This document shows, in pieces, positions 1-11,800 of a DNA stretch of 64,000 bases. Made by a program: the position numbers and the translations under genes. Positions within the stretch are counted from its first letter, which is position 1, and every line of letters begins with the position of its first letter. The stretch lies in NCBI RefSeq assembly GCF_947179165.1, contig NC_077242.1:42835097-42899096 (forward strand). Reading direction: 5' to 3'. Source of the stretch: Solanum dulcamara (Eukaryota > Streptophyta > Magnoliopsida > Solanales > Solanaceae). The notes beneath the pieces are model-generated. The model ran no database searches. It saw only the letters and a program-made list of their open reading frames with translations, and was not told the DNA's origin.

Positions 1-161
1 AGTAGAGTGTTATTCATCTGTGTGAAGTGCACCACATCTATAAAAAGGAGGCTATGAGGCATTTAGGGAAATGTTTCACTTTTTGCACAATCTATGTCAT
101 GTGGTAGAGAGATACTCTAAGTCTTTTCCCTCTAATGCTTGTTCTTTGTGATTTACAGAAA
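1..161 (+). mobile_element. Ty3/gypsy leader (5' untranslated), 5' end outside window
   Basis: This resembles the leaders at 50263-50450 and 57825-58012: a GTGCACCACATCTATAA stretch near its start, then a (C/G)GCATTTAGG word, then a T-rich run up to gag. The PBS and 5' LTR would lie before base 1. Bases 20-37 form a small hairpin with a GTGCAC loop (see the hairpin feature). The decayed gag begins at 162. The identification rests on shared order and words, not on a database match. Confidence 0.6.
20..37 (+). promoter_or_regulatory. Leader hairpin with self-complementary GTGCAC loop
   Basis: GTGTG (20-24) can pair with CACAT (33-37), four Watson-Crick pairs plus one wobble, leaving loop AA-GTGCAC. 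The hexamer is self-complementary, as in retroviral kissing-loop dimerisation sites. Equivalent hairpins lie in four other leaders of this window. The function is inferred. Confidence 0.4.
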
Positions 162-1215
162 AAGCCTCCATAAACATACCCCACTACAAGGAATATGATT
201 ATAGAGGAGCAAAAAACTACGAATGATCCCTTGAATGATCAAGTCTCCAATGCTGAGTTTCGAGTGGCCTTCCAAGTACTTCATCAAGCCATTACGGATC
301 AAGCCAACCATGAAATAGTGTCTTCCGTGAACCCCAATGTGTGTAAGGCAGTAACAAAATTTCATGATTTCACAAAAATGAATCCTTTAGAGTTTAGGGG
401 TTCCAAGGTTGAAGAGGATCCACAAGAGTTTGTTCATAGCATTCACAAGATTGTAGATATCATGGGGGTTAGCTTGGTTGAGTGGGCGGAGTTGGCTACA
501 TAATAATTGAAGGGTATTTCTTATATTTGGCTTGATCAATGGAAAAGAGAGAGGCCTATAAAGGTGGATCTCATGACTTGGGATAAATTCAAAGGAGTGT
601 TTCTTGATTACTTTTTTCTATTAGAGTTGAGAGAGGCCAAAGTACAAGAATTCATCAACCCTAAGCAAAGTGGTATGAGTGTGAGGGAGTATGCCCTTAA
701 ATTCACCTAATTGTCGAAATATGCTCCATTCATGGTTGCCGACCCAAGAGCTCGTATAAGATAATTTATGTTGGGTGTGTCGGATGTGGTTTCTAAAGAA
801 TGTAAGATGGACATGTTGATTTGGGAAATGGGCATCTCTAGACTTATGACCTATGCGGATCAAGTAGAGAGTGAGAAACTAAAGGAAAAAATTAGGGAGT
901 CCATAAGGGCAAGGCCTGATGGTGGTGATTCCTTTTATGTTAAGTCCAGAAGTGGTGGATGTCCTCATTTTCACCAAAGGTATTCCAAGCAAGGTTCATC
1001 AAATGCCACCCTCCAAGGTTTAACAAGGATAGGATGCCCAACCCTAAGCCTCAAGGAGGTGCTCATATTGTCCAAGTTACCCCCGCATGTAATAAATATG
1101 GAAAGAATCACATAGGTGAGTGCCTAGCGGGTCATTGATGTGGTAAGTTGTTTCATCATGCTAAGGAGTATAAGGTTTAATATGGTAGTCCCCAAGGCTA
1201 TGTTTCTCAAGGAGG
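162..1215 (+). pseudogene. Decayed Ty3/gypsy gag
   Basis: Gag is the capsid/nucleocapsid precursor of the retrotransposon. The start codon appears lost: the related inverted copy begins ATG CCT CCA, and here 162-170 reads AAG CCT CCA followed by a stop. The frame then resumes with capsid-like words such as NPLEFRGS (near 380) and VREYALKFT (near 685). Two adjacent stops at 501-506 stand where other copies suggest Tyr-Gln. Further stops lie at 708-710 and just before 768, all in one frame. The nucleocapsid zinc knuckle near 1087-1123 reads C-x2-Y-x4-H-x4-C, so its second Cys is lost, and a stop follows. The gene is clearly dead; its identity as gag is secure from the order and the match to the better-kept gag at 50865-51401. 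Confidence 0.8.
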
Positions 1216-1289
1216 CCAAGTGCAACAAAGTGCTCAAGTGCAACCAAAGGGTTGTCAACGCAATAATCCATTCTATGCTCTTTATTGTA

Positions 1290-1640
1290 GGCAAAAGGTG
1301 GAGGAGACTCCCGATGTTGTTACCGGTATGTTAAGAGTCTTCCACAATGATGTTTATGTTTTACATTCTCTTACTCCCTATGTGGCCATGAGATTTGAAG
1401 TTAGTTCCAAAATATTATTAGATCTTTTTTTCTGTTTATACTCCTATAGGTGAGTCGGTTATGGATAAATAAGTCTATAGAAGTTGTCCAATTTTGCTTT
1501 TCCATAAAGTTACTCTATGTGTTCTAGTTGACCTTGAGATGACCGATTTTGGTGTTATCCTTGGTATGGATTGTCTATAAGCATGTTATGCTTCTATTGA
1601 TTGTAGAACCTAAGTTGTTGAGTTCCAATTTCCTAATAAT
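1290..1640 (+). pseudogene. Decayed retropepsin (PR) region
   Basis: A frame reading EETPDVVTGMLRVF leads into DVYVLHSLTPYVAMRFEV. In the related copy near 51885-51960 the same place reads DVHALIDPSSTLSYISPF, so the block holding the catalytic Asp has been deleted here (about 1357-1370). The aspartic protease would have cut Gag-Pol. Downstream words matching GMDCL (near 1565) are the usual end of this domain. Stops and frameshifts follow. Confidence 0.65.
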
Positions 1641-1779
1641 CCAGTCCTAGAATGGAGGGTAGTAATTTCATGTTCAAAGGTCAATTCATTTAGTGTCTTA
1701 AAGATCGTAAAATGATTTCCAAGGGTTGTATCTACCAACTTGTGAAGGTTAGTGTTGAAAATTCTGAAGCCCCTACTCT

Positions 1780-2847
1780 AGAGTCTATCCCCATTGTTAA
1801 TAAGTTTTCGGATATGGTTCCCGATGATCTATCTGGTGTTCCTCCCTAAAGGGAAATTGACTTTGGTGTAGACCTTCTTCCAGGTACTCTACCTATTTTT
1901 ACTCCTCCTTACCAAATAGTTCTGGTGGAATTAAAAGAGTGAAAGTATCAATGAAAGACTTGTTAGACAAAGGTTTCATTATACCCAGTATATCCCCATG
2001 GGGTGCTCCCATGTTGTTTGTTACAAAAAATGATGGTTCGCTATGTATGTGTATTGACTACCGATAATTAAACAATGTAAACATCAAGAATAAGCACCCA
2101 ATTCTTAGGATAGATGATTTGTTTGACAAATTACAAGGGGCTAGTTACTTCTCTAAGATTGATCTCCATTCTGGTTACCATTAATTAAAAGTGAGGGAGT
2201 GTGATATTCCCAAAATGACATTTTGGAACAATGTATGGCCATTATGAGTTCTTAGTTATGTTGTTTGGTTTAACTAATGCCTCCTTCGGCATTCATGGAC
2301 ATGATGAATAGGGTGTCAAAACCATATTTGGACATGCTTGTGATTGTGTTCATTGATGATATTTTGGTTTACTCTAAGAATGAGGAGTAGCATGCTAATA
2401 ACTTAAGGATTATGTAGTAAAGTCGAAGGGAAAAGAAATTATTTTCCAAATTCAATAAGTATGTTTTTTGGTTAAGGGAGTGGATTTGCTTGCCCATATT
2501 TTTTCCGGTGAAGGGATTATGGTTGATCCAAAGAAAACTAAGGTGGTTTAGAATTGGCAAAGATCGTTGCCCCCTTTGGATATTAGAAGTTTCTTTGGCC
2601 TATCTGGATACGATAGGAGGTTTTTGGAAGGTTTTTCATTGATCTCATCCCCTTTTATTAATTTCACTCAAAATAAAGTGAATTTTCAATGGCCGGAAGC
2701 TTATGAGATGATCTTTCAACAGTGAGAAGAGTTTCCAAGAGTTGAAAGATCATCTCATTATTTCTCCTATTTGACCTTGCCGGAAGGGTCCGATGTTTTT
2801 GTGGTGTATTTTGATGCTTCAAGGGTAGGACTTGGTTGTGTTTTTTT
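1780..2847 (+). pseudogene. Decayed reverse transcriptase and start of RNase H
   Basis: RT words appear in the expected order but in several frames: a PDDLSGVPP-like start near 1820, a PWGAP-like site near 1996, the catalytic [10 protein letters not shown] at 2349-2378 with both active-site Asp kept, a HIFSGEGI-like stretch near 2495, and VDPKKTKVV near 2523. A connection region (FFGLSGYDRRFLEGFS near 2592) and the opening of RNase H (VVYFDASRVGLGC near 2802-2840) follow. At least ten stops or frameshifts interrupt it. The rest of RNase H and the integrase are missing, and the sequence runs directly into an LTR-B at about 2848. Confidence 0.8.
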
Positions 2848-4287
2848 AAGAACCCGGAAGTTGGAAAGTTTCAATGAAAAGGAAAACTCAATAAAATTTT
2901 ACTGGCCCTAAGTGCACGTGTTGGTCTACGACTCGTAGGGACTTTTACGGGTCATAGACATGAGTCTTGTACATGATTTCAGGGCTGGAAAATTTACTAA
3001 GGCAAAAGTGGGGTTGACGACTTACCTGACGACTCATAAAAATGAAGACAACTCATAAAACTGAGTCATGGTAGAAATTCAGAGACCTTTAACTTGCAGG
3101 TTTCTCAGGCCTGCAAGATGAGTTGTTTTTATGACTTATAAGGAAGACTATGAGTCGTAACCCTGAGTTCTAAAGAAATATCAAAGACCCTTATTTCACG
3201 CTTCCATCAGACCAGCAAGATGAGTCCAAACGATGACTTGTAGAGGAGAAAATGAGTCATAGAAATGATTCGTATAAAAAGTTCAGAACCTTGTTTTTCA
3301 AGTCTTTCTTAGGGCCTACAGGATGAGTCATTCCTATGACTCGTCATTGCTTCTATGATTTGTAGAACCTTATCGTAGAGTAGCCCAATTCAAAAATTAA
3401 TGAGGGGTAGTTTTGTATTTTTTCTACATTCTAATAATGTATGTGGATACTTTTAAGGACTAGATTCATTAAGTATTGTATCCTAAATACTCCTAAACTC
3501 TTTTATTCTCTCATTATTCCCAAAACAAATTCTAGACTCCTCTCCCAAGCTTTCTTCAAGATATAGAGCTCTTTCTCAAAATTCAAGTCCAATTTCAATC
3601 AAGGTATGTGTGGATTGATTTATGATTCCCTTCCACTCATGAAGTCCAAGGTTTATTTCAAATATCTCATAAAATCTCGTTACTTTTAAACTTCAATTAT
3701 AATTAATTGAGTTTGGCTGCTACAATTTCATTTTTAATCATTACTAATGGTGATTATAAGTATGATTATACGTAAATTACATGATTTTGAGTTTAATTAT
3801 TAATGCCCATGAAAAAGCTATTTCTTTTGATGAATTATATGAATTATGATTATGGAGTTCAATGTTTTCAAGGTATCCTTATGGTTTTGAATAAAATTGC
3901 TTATGTATATGAGTTTTACTCTAAATTCAAGTATGAATTATGATCATAAATTATAAGTACGTATAATATATGAACTTGAGGCAAGTTATGAAAGAATGGT
4001 GACTTATGGCCCTATGTACCACCTAGGAACCTCATGATAAGAATTATGCAAGTATGATTTGTAATTATGAAAGGCCAATTCTCACATTGCAGTTATGTTA
4101 CGAATGAGCTACTCTATGTATTTCAAACCTATGATCATGTCTATGATATATGTTTATTATGGTTTCTATGTTGTGTATTTATTCTATTGGATTAGACTTA
4201 ACATCGAGCGGACTTGTGGTTAGGGCCCTATCAAAAGCCTTAGTAGTAGCCTTTTGTCCGCTAAACTACCATAGGTTGTCTTAATGT
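2848..4287 (+). mobile_element. LTR-B copy 1 (Ty3/gypsy LTR), truncated at 3' end
   Basis: The start CCGGAAGTTGGAAAG matches the start of LTR-B copy 2 at 13077. Shared landmarks then follow in order: a zone rich in GACTCRTA / TGAGTCRT words (2925-3370), a TTTCAATCAAGGTATGTG block (3593-3610), and a CGAGCGGACTTGTGG...GTCCGC block (4206-4262) matching CGAGAGGACTTATAGG at 14142. Copy 2 continues for roughly 500 bp beyond this point, whereas here pol sequence of another element begins at about 4288. The join is probably an ancient recombination or deletion. Confidence 0.65.
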
Positions 4288-5596
4288 CCTAGCTAGTGGA
4301 TCCATAAATAGCGCATCGAGGCAGCTTAAGTTGAATGACCGCAACTACCCTACTCATAAATTGGAGTTGGCGGTGGTACTTTTTTCTCTTAAGATTTGGA
4401 AGTAGCATATGTATGGAGTTCAATGTAAGATTTACGCTGATCTCAGGAGCCTTCAGTATATTATCAGCCAGAAGGATCTTAATTCGATGCAGCGCCACTG
4501 GATGACAGTGAGTATGGGTAGTATAGGCTATCTTTCTACTATGGAGCGACCATTAGCTTTGGAATCCAGTCCTTATCTAAATGGATGATTCAATTTAAAA
4601 TCCCTTATTCTCGGTGTATGATAGCTTATGTGGGAGCTCAGTCATCTCTATTAGACCAAATTTGCAGTCGTCCATTTAAGAATAAGGATTTAGTTGCACT
4701 TTGAGAATGGGATTTGGGAGGTGACGCCAGCTTAGCTACCTTAGATTCGGTTGGGATTTTGAGGTTTGGAGGTCATCCCTATGTTTTGAGAGTTGTGAGT
4801 TTGATTTAGTTGATCCTTAGCAAGGCCCATGATTTTAGATATTATATCTATTCGGGGCACCGCTAAGATGTATCATGACTTGGGGTAGCACTATTATTAG
4901 AGAGGCATAAGGAGAGATATTGTTGATTATGTATCACGTTGCTTGATTTGTCATCACATTCAGGCTGAGCATTTGAGGCCTGGTGGCGAGCTTCAGATAT
5001 TACCATTCTCAAGTTGAAATGAGAGCGGATTATTATGGATTCAATGTAGGGTTGCCTTGTACTTCCCATGGTATTGATAGTATTTGAGTCATCGTGGATC
5101 GATTGACCAAGTTAGCACACTTTCTTCCCATTCATACTTCCTACAGTACTGAGAGGTTAGCTCATATCTACATTCGGGAGCTAGTTCTCCCTTGTCACTT
5201 AGTACAGCTTTCTACCATAGATACATGGCCAGTTAGAGCGCACAATTTAGGTTCCCAAGAATATGTTGTGGGCTGGTGTTAAGGTTTTAGGGGTGAGTGG
5301 GATCAGTGTTTTCCCTTGGCGGAGTTTGCGTATAATAACAACTACCAGTCTAGTATTCAAATGGCTCCATTCGAGGCCTGATATGGTAGGCGTTGTTTCT
5401 TCTCAGTTGGTTGTCTTGAGTCTATGGAGCCCAGGACGCATGATAAAAACTTGATGCGGGAAGTTTTAGATCATGTGAGTGTGATTTATGATAGGATCAT
5501 GACAGCTCAGAGTAGACACTGGATCTATGCGGATTGTAGGCATCGACTGTTGAGATTTGTTGATGGTGATAGAGTATTCCTTCACGTGTCGCACTG
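4288..5596 (+). pseudogene. Decayed gypsy pol fragment: RNase H to integrase
   Basis: RNase H words are visible: [20 protein letters not shown] (4319-4380) and SLQYIISQKDLN (4450-4485). The integrase HHCC zinc finger is partly kept, with CLICHHIQAEHLRPGG near 4945-4992. The catalytic core starts IVDRLTKLAHFLPIHTSYST at about 5089-5148. The second half of the core, holding the second Asp and the Glu, is largely deleted, and the frame picks up again with WDQCFPLAEFAYNNNYQSSI near 5299-5358 and AQSRHWIYAD near 5507-5536. Multiple stops are present. It is cut off before any chromodomain, where LTR-C sequence begins. Confidence 0.75.
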
Positions 5597-5905
5597 ACTG
5601 TTTGATCGCCTAGTCGTTCATTTGGGTTTTAGACCTATTTCCCTATTTTGGAACTTTTATAACATGAAAAGTTAACTTCGATCAAAATATTAGAAAAATG
5701 ACCTTAGAATGAAATTCTGACGGTTCCATCAGCTTTGGAATAGCCAAATTATGCTAGTAGCATAGTCGACATGAGTACTGAGGCAATTGATATAAGTTTG
5801 AAGCCAATTAAAGTTTTTGCCTTCGAAAGTGGCCTATGATTGACTTTGGTCAACATTCTTGAAAAATGCACTCGAATGAAAATTCTGGGAGCATAGCTCT
5901 GAAAA
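5597..5905 (+). mobile_element. LTR-C 5' fragment
   Basis: Words such as TTTGGGTTTTAGACC, GAAAAGTTRACTTC and GAATTCTGACGGTTCCAT, the GCCAAATTATGCTAGTA stretch and TTTGGTCAACATTCTTG recur in LTR-C copies at 21566 (forward) and near 32400 (inverted). Only the first ~310 bp of this LTR is left before LTR-D related sequence takes over. It directly follows pol sequence, as expected for a 3' LTR. Confidence 0.6.
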
Positions 5906-5924
5906 GTTCTAAAGGGGGAAAGGA
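5906..5924 (+). other. Polypurine tract before forward LTR-D
   Basis: TTCTAAAGGGGGAAAGGAT immediately precedes the LTR start TATTACACCCC. It closely matches the tracts before the LTRs at 54512 and 60408 (AAAGGGGGGAAG). The tract primes plus-strand synthesis in LTR retrotransposons. It implies that at least the last bases of a D internal region are kept here. Confidence 0.55.
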
Positions 5925-6518
5925 TATTACACCCCATACTTTTGTACCTTGGAATGCGTTTTTAAGTCTCTTGAAAGGTTCTTATGTTTTTTGGAAGGAT
6001 CGTAAGCCTCTTAAGTTTCTTAAGGTTTTCTAAAGTATCTTAAAGCTTCTTAAAGCTTCTTAAGACTTATTAAGAACTATTAAGCTTCTTAAGAGTTACA
6101 ATATGAGCCAGATAATCTATAACGCTATCAAACAACTCCAAGGAAAGGAGAATGCGATATCCCATAGTAGAGAAGATTGGAAATATAGTTAGAAGAATCC
6201 GGAAGAAGTTGGAGACCAAATAATGAGTTGTAGGACTCGACTTATTTACGTAAGCTTCCATCTTGGAAATCTTACATACTTAAGCTACCGGAGTACATTC
6301 AAAGCTGACATAGCAAGGATTATATAGGTTCGTAAAAGAAGACGAGATTACGAACCCACGAGGAGGAAAAAAAAGTGCCATATGGTAGCATGAGAGAGTA
6401 CCATATGGCAGAAGCTGGGAGTACCACCTGGCAGTAGCTGGAGCAAAGGGGGTGGGTCCCCACATTCTAAGGGGCAGCCCGTGATTGGAGGAAGGGATGT
6501 GTTGGGCCAATTAGGGCT

Positions 6519-6578
6519 TGACACGTGTCACCACTTAGGGCTTGACATGTGTCACCACTTAGGGGTTGACAAATGTCA
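6519..6578 (+). promoter_or_regulatory. Three 24-bp-spaced G-box-like palindromes
   Basis: TGACACGTGTCA (6519-6530), TGACATGTGTCA (6543-6554) and TGACAAATGTCA (6567-6578) recur at exactly 24-bp steps, within repeats resembling GGGCTTGACACGTGTCACCACTTA. CACGTG is the classic plant G-box bound by bZIP and bHLH factors. The block lies about 20 bp upstream of the TATA region, as expected of an LTR promoter. Confidence 0.55.
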
Positions 6579-6593
6579 CCCCTATAAGGTGGC

Positions 6594-6596
<3 letters not shown>

Positions 6597-6627
<31 letters not shown>
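6597..6627 (+). promoter_or_regulatory. TATA region of LTR-D expanded to (TA)n
   Basis: About 15.5 TA repeats occupy the place where other LTR-D copies carry a plain TATA box (CTATATATG at 47552, CTATATATTT at 55061). It is probably a TATA box that grew by slippage. Confidence 0.5.
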
Positions 6628-6630
<3 letters not shown>

Positions 6631-8530
6631 TGATGATTTTAATTCATCCTTTTCCTTTAAGCTTCATCTTTATCAAAAAAAAGATTCAAGAAAAGAAGAG
6701 AAGAGAAAACTTGAAGCTCGAGAGAGAAAGGCACGGTTTTGGAAAACAAAAAGTGAGTTCTTCGATTTCTCTTTATGAATTAATTATCTAGGGTGTAACA
6801 CAATGTTATGAAGGTGTTATTAATGAAAAATTATGATTTGTATCAGCCCAAAACATTAGCAAATAACCATGAAATTTTAGGCGGGCTAAAGGAACTTCCG
6901 AGGCAAGTTTCGACGAGTTTGATGAGTTTCGAGAAAGGTAAGGGATTCCATTTTAAATTGGAGTTTATGATGTTTCTATGAGGTATATTACATGTCTTAA
7001 ATAAGGTTGGAAGTGGAAAAATTGCATAAAGATGGTTGACGTTAGAAACAAACTAAATTGAAGTGGTTATAGCTAAATCGAAAACGAGTAGTGGGTTGTC
7101 GTTGTGGTTCTGCGGGTGCAGATGGATGGGTTACGTGTTGCAGGGATTTAAAGTATTTTAAAAAGGGTGTGGGTGCTTCTGGTTTCATCCAAATGACTCT
7201 CCATTTGGTATGGTTAAAGATTTTGTGAAATAAAGATTAAAAACTCTATTTTCGTATCGTAGGTTGAAGCTAGTTGTTTGGAGCTTGTATTGTGTAAGGT
7301 TGAAGTGATTTACTTGTAAATATGCTGATGGTTGTTGTTGGTGGTATGGTTGTTGATATTGTGTCTGAGTTTAAATCTCGGGGATGTTGAAGTTATAGGG
7401 GAGATGCTGCCCGATTTTCGGTAGATTCGGAACTAGTAACAAATTAGTCGAGGGTAATGAATAAAGAAATAACTCCTACGAGTACTTGGGTGTAGAGTTG
7501 GAAATTGGAAAGTGAAAGGTCATTAACCTTAGTATTACTTTCATTTTAAATAGGTTCAAGAGACGACGAGGCGAACATGTAAGAGTAATCCGTACGAGGT
7601 ATGTGAAGCTACCTCCTTTCTTTTGGCATGTTTTTGGCATAAGTATGTAAAGCTATTTTTCTTTATCTTGGCTTGTCTTTGGAATAAGTATGTGAAGTTT
7701 ACCCTTTCTTTTCTTTTGGCATGTCTTAGCCTTAGTGATTGATATACGAAATGTGGGGATAATTCCATTCATAGAACCCCAAGTATGACTCATAAGTCTT
7801 ATTCACTTTTCGATGGTAGAATTCCTATACTACTTGAGTTATTGCCTCTCAAGGCTTCTATATGATGGAGAGTAGTAAGTATGTGAAGTTATCTCCTTTC
7901 TTTTGGCATGTTTTGATATAAGTACGTAGAGCTACCCTTCTTTCCTCTTGATATGTCTTCGACATAAGTGTAGTGCTATGATGGTAAGGTAATGTAATAA
8001 TAAGGTTATGACACCGAGCCCTTGACGGGCCGGGTACGATATATGTAAATGATGACTCCTTGAGGAAAAGTAGAGACTAGGTAAAAATTATTCTTTCTCT
8101 TCCTTTGGCATGTCCTAATTGTAAGTAAAATGTGATAAGAGCTCTGGGGTAACTGGACTTTTATGTCCTAAATGTAATCCGTATCTCTTATTAACTTCTG
8201 AATAATAAACTCTTGTAGTAAGTTGAACTACTTTTCTTGAACTCCATAAGTTAAGAAGTATTTGATGCATAAGCTCCTAGTCCTAAGGACTATGTGACGA
8301 CGGGTATCCCTAATTCTATAAACTTTTAGTATTATTTTAGTACATTTCTAGGGTCTCTGAGATCCTAAGTGATATAGGCCTCAATGGCATTTAGAAGGCA
8401 CTCGAGATGGCTACACTACTATTCTGGTCCTCAGACAATAGCTTAATATTCTTACATTGTCGAATCTCTTATAATGATTTAGATTATATATAGTTACTCA
8501 ATACATGATTTGTGTATACTGTAATACATC

Positions 8531-8757
8531 TGACACCGAGTCCTATAAAGGGCCGGGTACGGTATATGATGATTATGACACTGAATCCCATAAAGGGCTG
8601 GGTACAGTATATAATAATTATGACATCGAGTCTCATAAAGGGCTGGGTACGATGTATGATGATATGATGACACCAGTCCCATAAAGGGCCAGGTACGGTA
8701 CATGATAATATGATGACACTGAGTCTCATAAAGGGCCGGGTATGGTATATAATACGT
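8531..8757 (+). repeat. 45-47-bp tandem repeat in LTR-D
   Basis: Five units of the form ACACCGAGTCCCATAAAGGG then CYGGGTACGGTATATGATGA, with point differences. The same unit, inverted and more scattered, appears in the inverted LTR-D copies near 9495-10020, 17815-18015, 23800-24070 and 38140-38390, so it is an LTR feature. Confidence 0.7.
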
Positions 8758-8854
8758 GGATTGGGCCGAGCGTTCCTCTTCATTACTATATGATATGTAG
8801 ATCAGGACAAACGTTCCTCGTTATTACTATATGATATGTGGATCAGACCAAATG

Positions 8855-11800
8855 TGTCACGACCCAACCCCGTAGGTCGCGACTGGGGTCCGCCCTGGAC
8901 CCCTCGTATAACTACCTATCAGTTGTAGTCATATTGAACTATGAACAAGGTGATACTACTCAGAAAATAAAAAAAAACCAATGAGTTCAAACTTTTTTGT
9001 GTACGTATGGCCTCTTTCACTCGTCTCACAACACATAAATACATGCAAGCCGACAAGGCTTCTGTAACATAAAATACTCACAAAATACCGTATAGGCACA
9101 ATCAAAACGAACTCACAAACATCCCACATCCATATGTCTACAGACTTCTAGGAATAGTAATAGCAATATATGGCGGGACAAGGCCCCCGTCGTACCCCTG
9201 AATGTACAAATATATACATTAAGTGACCAGCATCAAAATTTAGGCTCTAGAACAGTGAAGCACTTCCGACACAGCTGAAAAGAACTCCTATGCTGATGGA
9301 TCTCCAGAATAAACATCTGTACCTACGGGCATGAAACGCAGCCCCTTGAGAAAAGGGGGGTCTGTACGATATATGTACTGAGTATGTAAAGCATAACACA
9401 TCGTAACTGAGACCATAACTGAAATAGAGATGCAGGGGACAAGTATAACAACTTAACAAATTACTGTACCTGCACTTTAGGACACGTAAATCATACACAT
9501 CATCATATGCTGTGCCCAGCCCTCTAGTGAACTCGGTGCCATAATTATTTTCTAATATTCACATGTCATCTTATCATCATGTATTTCATTTCATCATATC
9601 ATCGTATACGATATCATATCATCGTATTACATCTGGTTCACTACGGGGTTCGGGGTCATAAATGTATCACTCTAATCTCATATGCATGCCTACATAAAGT
9701 ATCCGGCCCCTTTAGTGAGGGACTCGGTGAATGGAGTGGTGTACATCTATAGCGTACCATCATAATATACATACGTACCCATCCCTCTAAGGAGGGACTC
9801 GATGGTGCCTCCCTTATTTCGCCACATATACTATCATATTGCAGTCGGCCTGGGACTCGGTGAATAATTGTATCGTCATAACATATAACATATATCACAC
9901 CTCATATACGGCATCGTCTCCTCGTGCGTGGAACTATACACATCCGGCCCAAGACGCGGTGAAAGAAGTAGTAAAGCTGCGCTCGACATAATATCCGGCC
10001 CATCGTAGGACGCGAAGAAAGAAGGGTTACAGCATGCACGAGTAGAGTAATGAGAAACTATATGCAACTAAGTCACCCTCTGAGACTCAATGAAACACTC
10101 AAGTGAATCATCACCTGAAGACTAGGAAGGTACTTATCTGAAGTTCCCTTTAGATGTAATTAGGAGTTACATCAATTGGGGCCTCAAGAATCACTGACAT
10201 GCATCGAGACAATGCCACCTAGCTTATGCAATCAGAAACATGGTTTATGCAATCAAAGACACAATTATACAATCATAGACACAGTTATGCAATCAGAGAC
10301 ACAGTTATCTAGTCAAAGACTCAACTTATGCAATCAGACGCATTTACCATTTCAGAGCCTTTAAAAAGAGAGGAGCTAGTACCTCCACTTACTATTCATT
10401 ATATAGAAGGCTCGAGAATAGTAGTTTGACTACTTTTAGACTCTTAATGTTCAGGAGTGATTACAAGTCAAGAGTTACACTCAGATCTCGTAAATGGAAT
10501 TACCTCTAAACCTATATCATATACCATTTCACTTAAAATCAAGCCATTCCAAAAGAAAGGAGAAATGGGCCTTACATGTACTAATTTTCATTACATAGAA
10601 GACTTAAAGGCAATAACTCAGCTATTGCAGAAGTTCTAATATCCAGAAGTAAACGAGATTCTCGACTTATACTTAGGGATTTACGAATGGATTGAATCCC
10701 AAATATCATATACATATCATTTATAGCCTATATCTAAGACATGCCAAAAGAAAAGAGGAATAGCTCTACATATCTATTCCAAAAACACGTCAAAGGAAAG
10801 CTTCACATACCTTGTATGGACTTCTCTTAATCACGTCCACATCGTTGTCCTCGAAACCTATTTAACATGGAAGTAATGTAAGTATTAACAACCTTGGACT
10901 TTTCAGCAACTTAGACTACCCACGAGTATTCATAACATTCATCCCTTCGCTCGCCTTCTCGACTAGTTCCTTAACTAGTTAAGATGTTAACGAAAATCGG
11001 GCAGCACCTCCCGTATAATGTGCCCTATCCGAATTCCCAACCATGTCCTTAGCACCTGAATCCAACCAAAAATGCAACCAGAAGCCCATACATATACATA
11101 TTATGACAAAATTACTCAATATAAACCCCCAACAATTCACTCGAAACTAAGATACCAAAACTAGAGTTTTTAATCTTTCTTTCGCGAATTCTTTAATTAC
11201 AAAAGCGGAGGGTCATGCGGATACAACCATCAGCTCCCCCACCTCATTTAGAGAACTTTTAGACCCTGCAACACGCCACAACATAACCAGCAGCAGCCCC
11301 TACGCCTACAACCCTTGTTTCGACAACAACTTAACTATAGCGATTCCAAATTCGTTTATTTCGAACGCCGAACTTTTCAAACCTTTTACCCAACTTCCAG
11401 AAGCTCCTAAGGTGTGTAATACACCATAATTTAAAATTATAAACTTCAACTTAGAGGGGAAGGACTTACCTTTCCCGAAATTAGCTAGAACTCGCCGAAA
11501 TCGTGCCTCGGAATTTCTTTCACGTGCTGAATCGTTGTGGCAGCTTGCTGTCCAATTTTTTCTGCACCAAATCCTAATTTTATACTACTAATACTTCCAT
11601 ATCATTGTAGTATATGCTAATTAATTAATTTATGGAACGAAAATGGGACTTACCTATTTTTTTTCTCCCAAGCCGTCGAAATTTTCTCCTTAGCTCTTAG
11701 GGTTTTTTTTTCTCACGTTGCTGCTGGAAATTTGTGAATGAACTGAAGTTTTAGGATACATATCAACTTCTATAGGTGGTCCCAAGGGGAGACACATGTC

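Larger units (their letters stand above)
5925..8854 (+). mobile_element. LTR-D forward, first part (interrupted by nested LTR)
   Basis: The start TATTACACCCCATACTTTTGTACC matches other LTR-D starts (TGTTACACCCC...). Three 24-bp-spaced ACGT-type palindromes lie at 6519-6578 and a TA-rich TATA region at 6597-6627. Minisatellites occupy 8531-8757 and beyond. The sequence is broken at 8854 inside a 40-bp-type repeat by an inverted LTR-D and resumes at 12336. Total length without the insert is about 3.67 kb, unusually long for an LTR but like its relatives here. No 5-bp duplication flanks the whole LTR. Confidence 0.75.

Noticed and set aside
5906..5924. Purine run as a chance part of LTR-C
   Set aside because: LTR-C similarity fades just before it, and the run matches the purine tracts before LTRs 2 and 3, so a true tract is preferred, though the junction is unclear.
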